Assembly (NCBI GenBank): GCA_014859095.1
Contig: JACUUV010000031.1
Coordinates: forward strand, 1-33,420
From: Clostridia bacterium
GTDB lineage: Bacteria > Bacillota > Clostridia > Peptostreptococcales > Acidaminobacteraceae
DNA: 33,420 bases
Direction: 5' to 3'
In this document: positions 7,707 to 15,963 of the stretch, in pieces
How the letters are laid out: the number at the start of each line of letters is the position of its first letter
Numbering within the stretch: position 1 is the stretch's first letter
The notes under the pieces: generated by a model
Database searches by the model: none
Seen by the model: only the letters and a program-made list of their open reading frames with translations
What the model was told of the DNA's origin: nothing
Made by a program: the position numbers and the translations under genes

Positions 7707-9707
7707 ATGAGTAAAAGATTAAATCCTATGCCTAAAAATTTGATGTTTGCACTTGATATCGGAACGCGCAGTGTTGTTGGTATACTTTCGAGGAAGGTAG
7801 GCGACAAATATGTTGTCGTTGACCATGAAATGATGGCGCATCCCGATCGTGCCATGTTTGATGGTCAAATCCATGATATTGGCAAAGTGACTGAAGTTGT
7901 GAAATCGGTTGTGGGAAAAATCGAATCTAGAAACGGTTTCAAGCTTGAACAGGCTGCAATCGCAGCGGCAGGACGCTCACTGAAAACCGAACGTGCGAAG
8001 GTGGACCTGGAAATTGATGTCACCAAAGAAATAGAGAAGACTTTGACAGATAGTGTAGATATGCAAGCGATTCAGATGGCACAAAAGAATCTTTCCACAA
8101 CAGTGTCCACTTTGTCTGAATATTATTGTGTGGGTTACAGTGTCGTTGCTTACTATTTGGACCAAAGTATGATTCTCAATCCGATCGGACATAGAGGAAA
8201 CACACTCAGTGTGGAAATCATAGCCACGTTTTTGCCTCATATAGTGGTGGATAGTTTATATTCAGTGGTTCATAAGGCAGGGCTTGAAGTGATGAATTTG
8301 ACTCTCGAGCCAATTGCCGCCATCAACGTCGCAATTCCAAAGAATCTGAGACTTCTCAATCTGGCGCTGGTGGATGTTGGCGCTGGGACTTCCGATATCG
8401 CCATTTCCAGTGGTGGTTCCGTAATATCCTATGGCATGGTGTCACTCGCTGGAGATGAGATCACGGAAAAACTTGCTCAAACTTATCTATTGGATTTCAA
8501 TATGGCGGAGGCGCTCAAAATCGAACTCATGAACAAAGAGCAACACGAATTTGTGGATATCTTGGGATTGAAACACAGCTTGTCCACAAGTGAAATCATG
8601 AAAGAAATCGAATTGACCATCAGGGGCATTACAAAAGAAATCGCTGACAACATGCTGGAGCTCAACAAAAAAGCGCCGAGTGCTGTTTTTTGTATCGGAG
8701 GTGGCTCACAGATTCCGAATTTCACTGAGAATCTGGCAGAGGCGTTGGGACTGTCAAAGGAACGTGTCGTCATCAAATCTGTGGACCAACTCGATATACT
8801 CAGCTTTGAAACGAGTCCGTTGCATGGGCCTGAATTCATAACGCCGATTGGAATTGGAGTGACGGCATTTGAAGAGCGCGATCAGGATTTCATCCAAGTC
8901 AATGTCAATGAGACCGCAATTAGATTATTCAATACAAAACCGCTTCACGTGTCAGACGCTTTGATTCTCACGGGTTATAATGCCAGAAGCCTTATTTCTG
9001 AAAGGGGTGAGAGCTATTCGGTCCTTATTGACGGCACAGAGAAAATCATCCGCGGAGATTATGGGGAACCTGCGAAGATTTTGGTCAATGGTGCTCTATC
9101 GGCTCTAGACACGCGAATCAACCATAAGGACCAGGTTGTTGTCATTCCGGCCGTCAAAGGCGGAAAGAGGAAAATCCACCTAAGAGAGGTTGTCAATCCG
9201 GGTTCTTCCATTTACCTGGAAGGTCAGGAAATCAGATGTGTTGAAGCCATCAGTGTGAACGGCACCCATAAAACAGGAGATTATATTCTCAGTGAAAATG
9301 ACGTCATTGAAACTATCGGCGTCAAAACAGCAAAAGACCTTTTCAAACTGGTGGAACTCGATTCGAACCAGTTCACCTTATTCAATGGAGAAACGCCACT
9401 GGATGAGGAGGATTCGATCCGTTTTGGAGAGAAATACCACTACAGGAAAAAAATGCATCAGTCGGTAAAATCGGAACCCATCCTTCAGATTGATGAAGAT
9501 GAGAATCTTCAAGTGATCATCAATGGTGAGCCGATTATCATTACAAAAAAAACCAGTGAAGTCGTTTTCGTGGATGTATTCAATCACATTGATTTTGATC
9601 TGACGAAACCGAGAGGAATCCTCAATCTCAAATTGAATGGCGAACGCGCCAAATACACGGATCTTTTGAAACACGGGGATATCATTGATATTCATTGGAA
9701 GAATTAG
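7707..9707 (+). CDS. FtsA/PilM-like actin-fold ATPase with long C-terminal extension
   Basis: A 666-residue protein. Residues about 12-390 form an FtsA-type actin-like ATPase: phosphate-1 loop ALDIGTRSVVGIL (15-27), a 1C-like subdomain after EQAAIAAAGRSL (81-92), phosphate-2 loop ALVDVGAGTSDIAI (220-233) and adenosine loop VFCIGGGSQIPNF (327-339). FtsA itself is about 420 residues and ends in a membrane amphipathic helix; this protein instead continues for about 275 residues. That tail has beta-rich segments resembling ThiS/MoaD-type beta-grasp domains, for example KILVNGALSALDT then VVVIPAVKGG (457-486) and LKLNGERAKYTDLLKHGDII (641-660). There is no ftsZ next to it, so it is probably a paralogue rather than the divisome FtsA. 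GGAG precedes the ATG. Its role is unknown. Confidence 0.75.
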   Translation: MSKRLNPMPKNLMFALDIGTRSVVGILSRKVGDKYVVVDHEMMAHPDRAMFDGQIHDIGKVTEVVKSVVGKIESRNGFKLEQAAIAAAGRSLKTERAKVDLEIDVTKEIEKTLTDSVDMQAIQMAQKNLSTTVSTLSEYYCVGYSVVAYYLDQSMILNPIGHRGNTLSVEIIATFLPHIVVDSLYSVVHKAGLEVMNLTLEPIAAINVAIPKNLRLLNLALVDVGAGTSDIAISSGGSVISYGMVSLAGDEITEKLAQTYLLDFNMAEALKIELMNKEQHEFVDILGLKHSLSTSEIMKEIELTIRGITKEIADNMLELNKKAPSAVFCIGGGSQIPNFTENLAEALGLSKERVVIKSVDQLDILSFETSPLHGPEFITPIGIGVTAFEERDQDFIQVNVNETAIRLFNTKPLHVSDALILTGYNARSLISERGESYSVLIDGTEKIIRGDYGEPAKILVNGALSALDTRINHKDQVVVIPAVKGGKRKIHLREVVNPGSSIYLEGQEIRCVEAISVNGTHKTGDYILSENDVIETIGVKTAKDLFKLVELDSNQFTLFNGETPLDEEDSIRFGEKYHYRKKMHQSVKSEPILQIDEDENLQVIINGEPIIITKKTSEVVFVDVFNHIDFDLTKPRGILNLKLNGERAKYTDLLKHGDIIDIHWKN

Positions 9708-9715
9708 GAGTGGAT

Positions 9716-10405
9716 ATGTCTTCATTATTTGACCGCAGTTATACCTGCCCGGTATGCGGTAACAACTTCACCTCAAAGCAGGTCAAAACATCTGCGATCA
9801 GGGCGAAGGAAAGAAAAAAGGATTTTCACGCACTGTTCAGTGGTGAGAACCCGACTTATTATGGAGTGATTTGTTGTCCAAAATGCGGTTATGCCAAATT
9901 TGAGAATGACTTCATAAAAGAGTTGGACAGTTCCGATCGGTTAATTATCGAACAGGCCATTTCCAGTCACTGGAGAACTCAAAATTTCTGTGAGGAACGA
10001 ACCACTGAAATAGCCATAAATGTGCATAGGATTGCTCTGGCAAGCTATAAGGTCCACAATGCGAAGCAAAGCATAATTGGAAAATTGTATCTCAGATTGG
10101 CCTGGTTCAACAGGGAACTTGGACAGGATGAAGAGGCAAAGCGTTATACCGAACTGGCACTCAGCACATTTTTATCCAGCTATGAAATGGAAAGGTTTGA
10201 AGAAGTTCCCGAAAAGGAACTTGAAATCATCTATCTGATCGGTGAACTCAACAGGCAATTGGGCAATTATAAGGAAGCCATCAGGTGGTTCGATATGACC
10301 ATTAGGCACGAATTCGCATACAAAAATAGGCTGCTCAAGCAATATGCAAAGGAACAGTGGGCGCTTTCAGTTGAAGAAAACAACAGATTTAAGCAAGGGA
10401 GATGA
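9716..10405 (+). CDS. DUF2225 family protein (zinc ribbon plus TPR-like helices)
   Basis: A 229-residue cytoplasmic protein of the DUF2225 family, of unknown function. The N-terminus has two CxxC knuckles (C11/C14 in YTCPVCGNNF and C54/C57 in CCPKCGYAKF) that should bind zinc. The rest is helical, with TPR-like pairs: KLYLRLAWFNRELGQDEEAK and IYLIGELNRQLGNYKEAIRW. The ATG at 9716 has TAGGAG five bases upstream; a longer start would overlap the end of the FtsA-like gene. The stop overlaps the ribosome site of the next gene, with its ATG one base beyond, which indicates translational coupling. Family membership is clear; no biochemical role should be claimed. Confidence 0.85.
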   Translation: MSSLFDRSYTCPVCGNNFTSKQVKTSAIRAKERKKDFHALFSGENPTYYGVICCPKCGYAKFENDFIKELDSSDRLIIEQAISSHWRTQNFCEERTTEIAINVHRIALASYKVHNAKQSIIGKLYLRLAWFNRELGQDEEAKRYTELALSTFLSSYEMERFEEVPEKELEIIYLIGELNRQLGNYKEAIRWFDMTIRHEFAYKNRLLKQYAKEQWALSVEENNRFKQGR

Positions 10406-10406
10406 C

Positions 10407-11003
10407 ATGACCATTTATTTCATAAGACACGGACAGACCTACGCAAATGCAGAGAAAAAATTTGCCGGAGTATGGGATGTCTCACTCAACGATACCGGAG
10501 TGGAGCAAGCGGCAACAGTCGCTGAACGATTGAAGGATATTCCGGTCACTGCAATCTATTCATCGCCTCTTTCAAGGGCCCATGATACCGCGAAGAAAAT
10601 CGCAAGTCATCATGGTGTTGAAGTTCAGATCAAGAATGAGTTGATGGAAATGAATTTCGGTATTTGGGAAGGTAAGGACTTCAAGACCATTCAAAAGGAA
10701 GAATCGGATCTTTTGAACAGCTGGTTCGAAGATTTTGAGCATTTCAAAGTGCCTGAAGGTGAAAGTGTGCTTGAAATGTTTGCAAGGACTACAGAAGTAT
10801 ACAAAGAAATCATAAAAGATTTGGATTTGAACTCTATAGACAATGTTGTAATAGTCGCCCACGGTGGAGTGATCCAAACGTTGCTCAGCTATTTGTGCTA
10901 TGGTGATACATCGGGATATTGGAGATTCGGCATTGACAATTGTGGTATCAACAAAGTAGAATATGTGATGGGCTTCCCAGTCATCAAAGCAATCAACCAA
11001 TAA
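10407..11003 (+). CDS. Histidine phosphatase family protein (phosphoglycerate mutase-like)
   Basis: A 198-residue member of the histidine phosphatase branch 1. The RHG motif at residues 7-9 supplies the nucleophile H8. R57 in SSPLSRA, the acid E81 (or E82) in ELMEMNFGIWEG and H152 in VAHGG complete the pocket. Family members include alpha-ribazole phosphatase, GpmB-type and broad-specificity phosphatases; the sequence alone does not separate them, and no cobalamin genes are nearby. It is unlikely to be the glycolytic mutase because a full gpmI lies in the glycolysis operon. AAGGGAG precedes the ATG at 10407; an upstream in-frame start overlaps the DUF2225 gene. Confidence 0.88.
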   Translation: MTIYFIRHGQTYANAEKKFAGVWDVSLNDTGVEQAATVAERLKDIPVTAIYSSPLSRAHDTAKKIASHHGVEVQIKNELMEMNFGIWEGKDFKTIQKEESDLLNSWFEDFEHFKVPEGESVLEMFARTTEVYKEIIKDLDLNSIDNVVIVAHGGVIQTLLSYLCYGDTSGYWRFGIDNCGINKVEYVMGFPVIKAINQ

Positions 11004-11014
11004 AGAGGTGAATA

Positions 11015-11812
11015 GTGAATACAATTATCTTAGCAATCATATTAGGCATTATTGAAGGCATGACCGAATTTGTTCCGGTTTCCTCCACAGGACATTTGAT
11101 CATAGCGAACAAGTTCTTGGATTTTGAGGGTGCATTTGCCAATTTCTTTGCCATTGTCATTCAGGCGGGTGCCATTTTCGCCGCAATGATTTATTTCAGG
11201 GATAAGGTGATTCCTCCAATCGGCAGCAAAAAATCCATGAAGGCTTATTTTTCACTGTGGTTCAAAGTCGCATTCGCTTTGATCCCCGCAGTGATTATAG
11301 CATTCACACTTGAGGACTTCATTGACATGTATCTTTTCAATCCGATCACGGTAGCAATTGCATTGATTGTCGGAGGCGTTCTGTTGATCATTATGGAATC
11401 GAGGCATCATGTCTCCAACATAGAGACGGATGAACAGATCACCTATAAAAATGCGTTCGTAGTCGGTATATTCCAGACTTTGGCGATACTACTTCCGGGA
11501 ATGTCACGATCGGCATCGACAATCATAGGAGGACTTTATGTCGGTTACTCCAGAAAGCTAGCGGCTGAATTTTCATTCTATCTTGCGATGCCGGCACTGC
11601 TTGGGGCAGCACTCTATAAAATGATCTCCTATTCGGGTGAAATTCTACCCGATGAATGGCAAATGCTATGGATCGGTACTGTTGTGTCATTTATTGTGGC
11701 ATACGCTGTGATTGCATTCTTCATGAATTATATTCGAAAACACGATATGAAAATATTTGCGTATTATAGGATTGTTTTGGGAATCATTGTTATAATAATA
11801 TATAATCTATAA
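11015..11812 (+). CDS. uppP: Undecaprenyl-diphosphatase UppP (BacA family)
   Basis: A 265-residue integral membrane enzyme that dephosphorylates undecaprenyl pyrophosphate to recycle the lipid carrier for peptidoglycan and wall polymers; overexpression of this family gives bacitracin resistance. Both signatures are present: EGMTEFVPVSSTGHL at residues 14-28 (E14, E18 and H27) and LPGMSRSASTIIGG at 160-173 (R165). About seven or eight hydrophobic helices are seen. Translation starts at GTG 11015 with AGAGGTG just upstream; the first in-frame ATG would cut into the first motif. Eleven bases separate it from the phosphatase gene. Confidence 0.95.
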   Translation: MNTIILAIILGIIEGMTEFVPVSSTGHLIIANKFLDFEGAFANFFAIVIQAGAIFAAMIYFRDKVIPPIGSKKSMKAYFSLWFKVAFALIPAVIIAFTLEDFIDMYLFNPITVAIALIVGGVLLIIMESRHHVSNIETDEQITYKNAFVVGIFQTLAILLPGMSRSASTIIGGLYVGYSRKLAAEFSFYLAMPALLGAALYKMISYSGEILPDEWQMLWIGTVVSFIVAYAVIAFFMNYIRKHDMKIFAYYRIVLGIIVIIIYNL

Positions 11813-11820
11813 ATGAAATG

Positions 11821-11829
11821 TGCTATAGT
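11821..11829 (+). promoter_or_regulatory. Possible extended -10 promoter for cheX
   Basis: TGCTATAGT resembles TGnTATAAT with one change and lies about 35 bases before the cheX start. A second candidate, TGTTATAAT, lies inside the end of uppP at 11788-11796. The region is AT-rich, so a chance match is possible. Confidence 0.35.
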
Positions 11830-11864
11830 ATTATTAATTGAAAGGTGAAATGGGAGGCGATGGA

Positions 11865-12326
11865 ATGAAAGCAGAATATGTAAACGCGTTTATCAAAGCG
11901 TCTACCGAAGTTCTTAACAACTTTGTCACAGAAAAATTTTCAGTGGGTAGACCCTATATCAGGCAGAATCCGTTTCCGACCAAAGAAATCGTAATCCTGT
12001 TGGGAATCACCGGTGATATAAAAGGACAAGCTGTTTTCAGTTTGACTGAACCTATGGCGAAATCAGTTGCATCCGGTATGATGATGGGAATGCCCGTCGA
12101 TGAGATCGACGAGATGGCAAAAAGCGCCCTGTCCGAATTGGGCAACATGATCATGGGCAACTCTGCGACTTTGCTGTTCAATTTAGGCGTAAAAATAGAC
12201 ATAACACCACCGTCACTGGTCAAAGGACAAGCGATCGAAATCACCTCATCAGGCCTCGAGACAATCTGTGTCCCATTGGTTTCAACTCTTGGAGAGATAG
12301 AATTCGATATCGGAATAAAACGATAG
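11865..12326 (+). CDS. cheX: CheX-family chemotaxis phosphatase
   Basis: A 153-residue protein of the CheX/CheC superfamily, which speeds dephosphorylation of CheY-P. The signature is the ExxN pair E91 and N94 within AKSALSELGNMIMGN, a single copy as in CheX (CheC has two). The beta-sheet segments EIVILLGITG and IKGQAVFSL and the C-terminal strand TLGEIEFDIGI fit the fold. The ATG at 11865 has GGGAGG seven bases upstream and is preferred over an in-frame upstream start at 11838. No other che genes are nearby; in Clostridia such isolated cheX-like genes are common, and the protein might act on another response regulator. Confidence 0.85.
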   Translation: MKAEYVNAFIKASTEVLNNFVTEKFSVGRPYIRQNPFPTKEIVILLGITGDIKGQAVFSLTEPMAKSVASGMMMGMPVDEIDEMAKSALSELGNMIMGNSATLLFNLGVKIDITPPSLVKGQAIEITSSGLETICVPLVSTLGEIEFDIGIKR

Positions 12327-12341
12327 ATTTGGAGAAGACAC

Positions 12342-12812
12342 ATGGGAATCAATATTGTACTGTATCAACCCGAAATTCCACCCAATACGGGAAATATCGC
12401 CAGATCTTGTGCGATAACAGGATCTAGGCTTCATTTGATCAAACCGCTTGGGTTTTCCATAGACGATAAGCACGTGAAAAGGGCTGGGCTCGACTATTGG
12501 GCATTTCTAGATTTGGAGGTCCATGAAAGCGAAGATGCTTTTTTTGAGAAATACGGGCATGAAAAATTGTATTTTGCCACGACCAAGGCAAACAAATATT
12601 ATGATGAGTTTAAATTTGAGGACAATTGTTTTATCGTATTTGGCAAAGAGACATCAGGTCTTCCTGCGCATATCCATGAAAAATACGCTAAAACACGGTT
12701 CAAGATTCCCATGAAAAAAGATGAGCATTTGAGAAGTCTCAACCTTTCCAATTCTGTGGCGATCATTTTATACGAAGCGCTTAGACAAAATGATTTTTTT
12801 GATCTCAAGTAA
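12342..12812 (+). CDS. trmL: tRNA (cytidine/uridine-34-2'-O)-methyltransferase TrmL
   Basis: A 156-residue SpoU-class (SPOUT, trefoil-knot) methyltransferase of TrmL length. It uses S-adenosylmethionine to methylate the wobble ribose of tRNA-Leu isoacceptors. The motifs are PPNTGNIARSC (13-23), IVFGKETSGLP (98-108) and the knot segment RSLNLSNSVAIILYEALRQ (131-149). TTGGAG precedes the ATG. It begins 15 bases after cheX and probably shares its transcript. The family call is firm; the exact tRNA target is by homology to E. coli TrmL. Confidence 0.93.
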   Translation: MGINIVLYQPEIPPNTGNIARSCAITGSRLHLIKPLGFSIDDKHVKRAGLDYWAFLDLEVHESEDAFFEKYGHEKLYFATTKANKYYDEFKFEDNCFIVFGKETSGLPAHIHEKYAKTRFKIPMKKDEHLRSLNLSNSVAIILYEALRQNDFFDLK

Positions 12813-12902
12813 GACAGATTTGAATAAACACTACATTCATGTTTAAGACATCGCTTGTGGTGCTTTTTTATGGACTATTATTTTTTTTATAAGGAGATTC
12901 TT

Positions 12903-14558
12903 ATGAACAGCTTTACGGCTAAAGACATTTTGGCGATTTTGATCCCGTTATTTGGTGGTTTGGGATTATTCCTATATGGAATGAATGTTATGAGTGATGG
13001 TATTGAAAAATCAGCAGGCAATAAAATGGAAAAAATCATTGAGAAATTGTCTGGCAATATTTTCAAAGGGGTATTGGTTGGTGCGATTGTTACTGTAATT
13101 GTTCAGAGTTCATCGGCGACTACGGTTATGGTGGTCGGTTTTGTCAACGCTGGAATCATGAATCTGACTCAGGCAATCGGAATCATCATGGGTGCGAATA
13201 TCGGTACCACGATTACCGCTCAACTTGTATCCATCAACCTTACGGCGCTTGCCCCGGTCGCAATCGCTCTTGGAAGTGCCATCAAACTGTTTTCAAAGAA
13301 AAACAAGCAGGTGATCTTAGGCGAGATTGTCCTCGGGTTTGGTATGCTGTTCCTCGGCATGGACATCATGAAGCAAGCAATGTCACCTTTGAAAGAATTT
13401 GCGGGATTCACTGAAATGGTTGCTGCCATAGGATCAGGTACATTCTTAGGAATCGTGGAAGGTTTTGTGTTAGGCTTCATAATCACCACTCTGGTTCAAA
13501 GTTCATCCGCATCAACTGGTATTCTCGTTGCGTTGGCACTCACTGGTGCTCTTCCGATTCAAGCGGCATTCCCGGTATTGCTCGGTACGAACGTCGGGAC
13601 TTGTACTACTGCATTGATTTCTTCAATCAGTGCAAACAGAACCGCAAAACGTGCGGCTCTGATGCATCTTCTGTTCAACTTGATCGGTACCATAGTGTTC
13701 ATTATCTTCTTCAGCAAGATGACTGTGAACCTGGTCGTCAGCATGAGTGATGAACCGGCTAGACAATTGGCAAATGCCCATACTTTCTTCAATGTTGTGA
13801 ATACGCTCTTGCTCCTTCCTTTTGCAGGGTTGATCGTGAAAGCGGTGACCAAACTTCTTCCTGTAACGGAAGAGGAAAAAGAGGAGCAGCTGTTCGGGAC
13901 CAAATTTTTGGATGAACGTATCCTTGAGACACCTACCATAGCAATGGGTCAAGTTATCAAAGAAGTGCTCCATATGGGCAATCTGGCGAAAATATCACTT
14001 GAAAGTGCTGTTGAGAGTGTCGAAAGCAATAATGTCAAAGCTGCAGAAAAAACGTTCAAGATTGAGAAGACCATCAATATGTTGGAACGTGAGATCAGTA
14101 ATTATCTGATCAAATTGTCCAATACTTCCATAGATTTTGAGGACCGTCAGATCATCGATGGACTATTCAGCACCATCAACGATATAGAGCGTGTGGGTGA
14201 CCATGCGGACAATATTGCTGAATTGGGTATGTACAAAGTCGACAATGAAGTGACATTCTCTGATAAAGCAGTCATTGAAATGAAAGAAATGGTGGATCAA
14301 GTATTAAAATCGTTTGAAATGGCAATGGACTCACTTAGAGATGGCAATCGTCACAAAGCCCAAAAGGTTGTGGAGATTGAAGGCGCCATCGACGAAATGG
14401 AAAAAATGCTTCGAAAAAAGCATATAGCAAGATTAAATGAAGGTCGCTGTGAAACCAATTCAGGAATCATTTTTCTGGATATGCTCAGCAATCTCGAACG
14501 TATTTCCGACCATGCATCCAATATTGCGCTTGCTGTGCTGGATGTAAGAGGAGAATAA
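12903..14558 (+). CDS. Na+/phosphate cotransporter family protein with C-terminal PhoU-type domain
   Basis: A 551-residue membrane protein of the NptA/YjbB type. The N-terminal part holds two inverted Na/Pi-cotransporter repeats, each with the QSSSA signature: VQSSSATTVM at about 67-76 and VQSSSASTGI at about 198-207. After about nine hydrophobic segments a soluble helical tail (about residues 350-551) carries two PhoU-like metal motifs, ERVGDHADNI and ERISDHASNI. It should move phosphate with sodium, with the tail probably sensing or gating. AAGGAG precedes the ATG at 12903 by six bases; an upstream in-frame ATG at 12855 would add a stretch of poor quality. Some family members export rather than import phosphate, so direction is open. 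Confidence 0.9.
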   Translation: MNSFTAKDILAILIPLFGGLGLFLYGMNVMSDGIEKSAGNKMEKIIEKLSGNIFKGVLVGAIVTVIVQSSSATTVMVVGFVNAGIMNLTQAIGIIMGANIGTTITAQLVSINLTALAPVAIALGSAIKLFSKKNKQVILGEIVLGFGMLFLGMDIMKQAMSPLKEFAGFTEMVAAIGSGTFLGIVEGFVLGFIITTLVQSSSASTGILVALALTGALPIQAAFPVLLGTNVGTCTTALISSISANRTAKRAALMHLLFNLIGTIVFIIFFSKMTVNLVVSMSDEPARQLANAHTFFNVVNTLLLLPFAGLIVKAVTKLLPVTEEEKEEQLFGTKFLDERILETPTIAMGQVIKEVLHMGNLAKISLESAVESVESNNVKAAEKTFKIEKTINMLEREISNYLIKLSNTSIDFEDRQIIDGLFSTINDIERVGDHADNIAELGMYKVDNEVTFSDKAVIEMKEMVDQVLKSFEMAMDSLRDGNRHKAQKVVEIEGAIDEMEKMLRKKHIARLNEGRCETNSGIIFLDMLSNLERISDHASNIALAVLDVRGE

Positions 14559-14580
14559 AAACATATTTGGAGGCAATCTT

Positions 14581-15528
14581 ATGAAATTTCTTTATGACGT
14601 AGTGATTATTGGAGCTGGTCCTGCTGGTTTATCGGCTGGGCTTTATGCTGCCCGTGCAAAAATGTCTACTTTGATCTTGGAAAGAGACAAAACTGGCGGG
14701 CAGATCTCAAGTACCGAAGAGGTGGCAAACTATCCCGGTTCGATTGAAGACGCCACGGGTCCTTCTCTAGTTGCGCGGATGGTGGAACAATGCGAATCGT
14801 TTGGTGCACTTAGAAAAAAAGCGAACGTAACAGCACTCGAACTTGATGGAAAAATTAAGAAAATACACACCGATCAAGGGTTGATAGAAGCAAAATCCGT
14901 GATATTGGCGCTTGGAGCATCTCCTAGAAAACTCGGAGTGCCCGGTGAAAATGAATTGACCGGGAAAGGCGTTTCATATTGCGCGACTTGCGACGCGGAG
15001 TTTTTCACTGACCTGGAAGTGATTGTATTCGGTGGTGGGGACACTGCTCTTGAAGAAGGTATGTTCATCACTAAATTCGCACGCAAGGTGACTGTTGTCC
15101 ATAGACGAGATACTTTCAGAGCAGCTAAGTCCATTGTGGAAAAAGCTATGAAGAATCCAAAAATGAATTTTATTTATAATTCAGGACCAAAGGAAATTCT
15201 CGGCGACGGCATCGTACAAGGTGTTGTGATCGAAAATTTTGAAACAGGTGAGACCACAACCTTGCATGCAAACCCTGATGACGGCATCATGGGAGTCTTT
15301 GTATTCATCGGATACTTGCCTGAAAATGAACTGATCAAGGACAGTCTCAAATTGGACAAACAAGGTTATATAGTAACTGATGATAATATGCTTACGGATA
15401 TTCCCGGTGTTTTCGCTGCGGGAGACATCCGATCCAAATCACTCAGACAAGTGGTGACTGCTGTTTCTGATGGAGCCATTGCGGCTGTTCAGGCTGAAAA
15501 ATATGTAGATGCCGCATTTGAAGAATAG
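14581..15528 (+). CDS. trxB: Thioredoxin reductase (NADPH)
   Basis: A 315-residue FAD flavoprotein that reduces thioredoxin with NADPH. The FAD-binding loop GAGPAG is at 11-16, the redox-active pair C134/C137 is in YCATCDAEFF, the NADPH loop GGGDTA is at 151-156, and HRRDTFR (174-180) supplies the phosphate-binding arginines expected for NADPH use. The C-terminal FAD motif GVFAAGDIR is present. CATCDAEFF in place of the common CATCDGFFF, and the KFARKVTVVHRRD context, resemble reductases of amino-acid-fermenting Clostridia. TTGGAGG precedes the ATG. trxA starts ten bases after its stop, forming a reductase-thioredoxin pair. Confidence 0.95.
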   Translation: MKFLYDVVIIGAGPAGLSAGLYAARAKMSTLILERDKTGGQISSTEEVANYPGSIEDATGPSLVARMVEQCESFGALRKKANVTALELDGKIKKIHTDQGLIEAKSVILALGASPRKLGVPGENELTGKGVSYCATCDAEFFTDLEVIVFGGGDTALEEGMFITKFARKVTVVHRRDTFRAAKSIVEKAMKNPKMNFIYNSGPKEILGDGIVQGVVIENFETGETTTLHANPDDGIMGVFVFIGYLPENELIKDSLKLDKQGYIVTDDNMLTDIPGVFAAGDIRSKSLRQVVTAVSDGAIAAVQAEKYVDAAFEE

Positions 15529-15538
15529 GAGGCTGTAT

Positions 15539-15856
15539 ATGTTGGAATTCAACAAAGAAAACTTTCAAGAGGAAGTTCTGGATGCAAAGGGGCTTGTTCT
15601 TGTGGATTACTGGGGTGAGGGCTGTGAACCTTGTCGTGCTTTAATGCCTACTTTCGATGAACTTTCGGTGGCATACGAAGGCCGCGTCAAGTTTGGTAAA
15701 CTCAATACGACCCAAGACAGAAGATTGGCTCTTAGTCAACGTGTTCTGGGCTTGCCTACCATCGTGTTATATAGAGATGGTGCCAGAGTCGGGGAATGCA
15801 TCAAAGACAATGCATCCAGGGACGGGATCGTCAATCTGCTTGAAACGCACTTGTAA
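15539..15856 (+). CDS. trxA: Thioredoxin with atypical CEPC active site
   Basis: A 105-residue thioredoxin fold protein of normal length. The active site is WGEGCEPC (W25, C29-E30-P31-C32) rather than WCGPC, with one extra separation between the tryptophan and first cysteine. The cis-proline loop LGLPTIVLY is intact. The altered dipeptide between the cysteines should shift the redox potential. From memory, thioredoxins with non-CGPC sites next to trxB are described in glycine-reducing anaerobes such as Eubacterium acidaminophilum, but no glycine reductase gene is visible here. TAGGAGG precedes the ATG at 15539; a terminator follows. Confidence 0.9.
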   Translation: MLEFNKENFQEEVLDAKGLVLVDYWGEGCEPCRALMPTFDELSVAYEGRVKFGKLNTTQDRRLALSQRVLGLPTIVLYRDGARVGECIKDNASRDGIVNLLETHL

Positions 15857-15871
15857 GGACATCTATAATAG

Positions 15872-15902
15872 CTTCAGTGTCATTTGACACTGAAGTTTTT
15901 TT
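15872..15902 (+). terminator. Intrinsic terminator after trxA
   Basis: A perfect 10-bp stem, CTTCAGTGTC with GACACTGAAG, around an ATTT loop. Seven T residues follow immediately. Confidence 0.96.
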
Positions 15903-15963
15903 GTGGTTTTCTGAATAATTTGAAATTTGCGTTTTTTATTAATAATATACAAAATAAAGCGGC

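Noticed and set aside
10407-11003. Glycolytic phosphoglycerate mutase (GpmA type)
   Set aside because: The protein is short, lacks the GpmA insertions and a complete gpmI is in the glycolytic operon, so the general histidine phosphatase call is safer.
12847-12870. Possible terminator between trmL and the Na+/phosphate cotransporter gene
   Set aside because: Only a 4-bp stem (CATC with GGTG) precedes the T run. It is too weak to call, although the T-rich stretch means some termination is possible.
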